Shown in pieces: positions 63,048 through 64,000 of a DNA stretch of 64,000 nt (its first letter is position 1; each line of letters opens with the position of its first letter). Origin of the DNA: Prevotella sp. (GTDB lineage: Bacteria; Bacteroidota; Bacteroidia; Bacteroidales; Bacteroidaceae); assembly GCA_017475005.1 (NCBI GenBank), contig JAFVGI010000015.1, positions 17,868-81,867 on the forward strand, in the 5' to 3' direction. The position numbers and the translations under genes are program-made. The notes under the pieces are model-generated. The model saw only the letters and a list, made by a program, of their open reading frames with translations, was not told where the DNA came from and did not search any database.

Positions 63048-63671
63048 ATGACTCCAGTAGCCATATTTCACTCCCCTTTTTCCACCAAGTTCGGCATACC
63101 ACGCCAAGCGGGTGTAGTGAGTGAGATACCTGGAACAATAATATTCGAGAAGCCCTTCCGCACTCCTGATGCTGTCAGGGGTCTGGAAGGGTTCGATTTT
63201 ATATGGATTATATGGCAGCCTTCTGCCACTAACTCTTCCCCCACTGTCCGTCCTCCCCGTTTGGGAGGCAACACACGCGTTGGAGTATTTGCGTCGCGCT
63301 CCCCGCAACGTCCCAATCCTATAGGACTCTCCTCCGTACGCATCAGCCACATTGATTATGATGCCCCCGACGGTCCTGTGATACACGTTCTGGGAGCCGA
63401 TATCATGGATGGCACACCCATTCTCGACATAAAGCCCTACATACCCTATACCGACAGCCATCCTGACGCTCGTGGCGGATTTACTGACACTACCGATTGG
63501 CAGCCCCTGAAGGTAGTAGGTACCGATGATCCTGTATTACGAAAAATATTGGAACAGGACCCTCGTCCGCATTATCACGACGACCCCGACCGCATCTACG
63601 GAATGGAGTACAATGGGAAAGACATACACTTTCAGGTGAAAGACGATGTACTTACTGTGCTATATAGGTAA
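63048..63671 (+). CDS. trmO: tRNA t6A37 N6-methyltransferase TrmO (TsaA)
   Basis: A 207-residue protein with the YaeB/TsaA beta-barrel core: FHSPFSTKFGIPRQAGVV, FEKPFRTPDAVRGLEGFDFIWIIW, the GGNTRVGVFASRSPQRPNPIGLSSVRI motif and LDIKPYIPYTDSHPDAR. It methylates t6A37 in tRNA-Thr(GGU) in E. coli. The ATG at 63048 follows the array directly; the stop TAA is inside the next array. Confidence 0.93.
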   Translation: MTPVAIFHSPFSTKFGIPRQAGVVSEIPGTIIFEKPFRTPDAVRGLEGFDFIWIIWQPSATNSSPTVRPPRLGGNTRVGVFASRSPQRPNPIGLSSVRISHIDYDAPDGPVIHVLGADIMDGTPILDIKPYIPYTDSHPDARGGFTDTTDWQPLKVVGTDDPVLRKILEQDPRPHYHDDPDRIYGMEYNGKDIHFQVKDDVLTVLYR

Positions 63672-63729
63672 GAGGTAAGAGATAAGAGGTAAGAAAAACA
63701 CCTTTGACCATTGACCTTAGACTTTTGAC
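63667..63729. repeat. Nine-unit heptamer array starting at the trmO stop codon
   Basis: GGTAAGA, GGTAAGA, GATAAGA, GGTAAGA, AAAACAC, CTTTGAC, CATTGAC, CTTAGAC and TTTTGAC: 63 bp, exactly nine units. The first units contain TAA, including the trmO stop; several later ones contain TGA or TAG. Confidence 0.9.
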
Positions 63730-63738
63730 AAAAAAAAT

Positions 63739-63769
63739 TTTGTAATAATATTTTTTTTTTATACCTTTG
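63739..63769 (+). promoter_or_regulatory. Promoter of tRNA-Ser
   Basis: TTTG (63739-63742), a 19-nt spacer and TACCTTTG (63762-63769), 18 nt upstream of the tRNA. Confidence 0.8.
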
Positions 63770-63787
63770 CAGCCGCAAACATTTTTT

Positions 63788-63875
63788 GGAGAGGTGCTCG
63801 AGTGGTTGAAGAGGCACGCCTGGAAAGCGTGTAACCGACAAAATCGGTTCGCAGGTTCGAATCCTGTTCTCTCCG
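63788..63875 (+). tRNA. tRNA-Ser(GGA)
   Basis: A class II tRNA of 88 nt: acceptor GGAGAGG/TCTCTCC, anticodon loop CTGGAAA with GGA, long variable arm CCGACAAAATCGG, T-loop TTCGAAT. CCA is not encoded. Confidence 0.94.
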
Positions 63876-63889
63876 CGTAGTAATAGTAA

Positions 63890-63919
63890 GGAGATGCCCC
63901 GAATGGGTATCTCTTTTTA
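63890..63919 (+). terminator. tRNA-Ser terminator
   Basis: GAGATGCCC (63891-63899) pairs with GGGTATCTC (63905-63913) with one mismatch and is followed by TTTTTAT. Confidence 0.85.
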
Positions 63920-63956
63920 TTTAGAAAAGCAATCAAGCTTGTTTGTAATTGGTTTT

Positions 63957-64000
63957 ATGAATAAAAAGATAATAGTAGCATGCTACGCTCCTTACTATTA
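63957..64000 (+). CDS. Possible start of a CDS running off the window
   Basis: ATG at 63957 opens MNKKIIVACYAPYY and stays open to the end. Too short to identify. Confidence 0.25.
   Translation, partial: MNKKIIVACYAPYY

Overview
The window is a 64 kb chromosomal stretch from a member of the Bacteroidales, most likely Prevotella or a close relative. The evidence is the recurrent Bacteroidetes promoter signature (TTTG or TTG, about 19-21 nt, then TAnnTTTG), type IX secretion proteins (PorQ, a PorE-like OmpA lipoprotein), GldE, serine palmitoyltransferase, DUF4295 next to ribosomal protein L33, C10 peptidases with BspA-type repeats, and MKK-start secreted proteins with Prevotella-style C-terminal tails. 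There is no prophage, integrase, transposase or CRISPR array. The content is mostly core housekeeping, with accessory surface genes at 4-16 kb.

Layout: 0-4.2 kb holds rpmB(end)-rpmG-DUF4295, a response regulator overlapping mltG, and rpsA. 4.2-16.1 kb is the accessory part on the minus strand: a small secreted protein, a structured intergenic region with a candidate 6S-like RNA, a 60-residue peptide gene behind a large surface protein whose signal peptide is interrupted at a run of nine G residues, a CE1-type secreted esterase, a ZnuD-like TonB-dependent receptor with a His/Cys-rich membrane protein, and a C10 peptidase with DUF285 and dockerin-like modules. 16.3-25.4 kb is a plus-strand run: rsmG, an MBL hydrolase, ruvC, a ModF-like ABC ATPase, a C1 peptidase, a BASS transporter, a flavodoxin, mscL and alaS. 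25.4-34.5 kb has yigZ and a lipid kinase (minus), spt (plus), then minus-strand gldE-ssb-hypothetical behind a Gly-Leu-Leu-Gly tRNA array, and pepD-pyrK-fmt. 34.6-37.6 kb has an OmpH-like lipoprotein, an oxidoreductase, a DUF4421 barrel and tRNA-His. 37.6-38.6 kb is a gene-poor scar with inverted repeats and two truncated gene starts. 38.6-47.2 kb is the minus-strand series ilvE-trmB-tonB, then porQ-prenyl synthase-tatD-porE-rsmF, separated by a 23-bp tandem repeat. 47.5-59.6 kb continues on the minus strand: an OMP, then meaB-ispH-cmk-topB and xseA-xseB-mrp-alpha-2-macroglobulin. 59.7-64 kb is on the plus strand: a MATE pump, a CMK-like kinase, purT, trmO and tRNA-Ser.

Functionally the genes cover translation (S1, L33, AlaS, Fmt, TrmB, TrmO, RsmG, RsmF, tRNAs), DNA maintenance (RuvC, SSB, TopB, XseAB), envelope biogenesis and T9SS (MltG, OmpH, PorQ, PorE, GldE, TonB, A2M), isoprenoid and sphingolipid precursors (IspH, polyprenyl synthase, SPT, lipid kinase), and nutrient or metal capture (TonB receptor, esterase, peptidases).

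The most unusual signal is not a gene. At least fifteen short, degenerate direct-repeat arrays with a 7-bp period (a few have 6, 8, 9 or 21 bp) are scattered through the window. Many begin at or overlap the stop codon of the upstream gene, several contribute a start codon, and others sit in frame inside coding sequences (rsmF, tatD, A2M, the esterase). In the gene-end arrays most units carry TAA, TAG or TGA, and because 7 is not divisible by 3 they place stops in all reading frames. Together with the G-run in the surface-protein gene and the heptamer array in rsmF, these are candidate slippage (phase-variation) sites.
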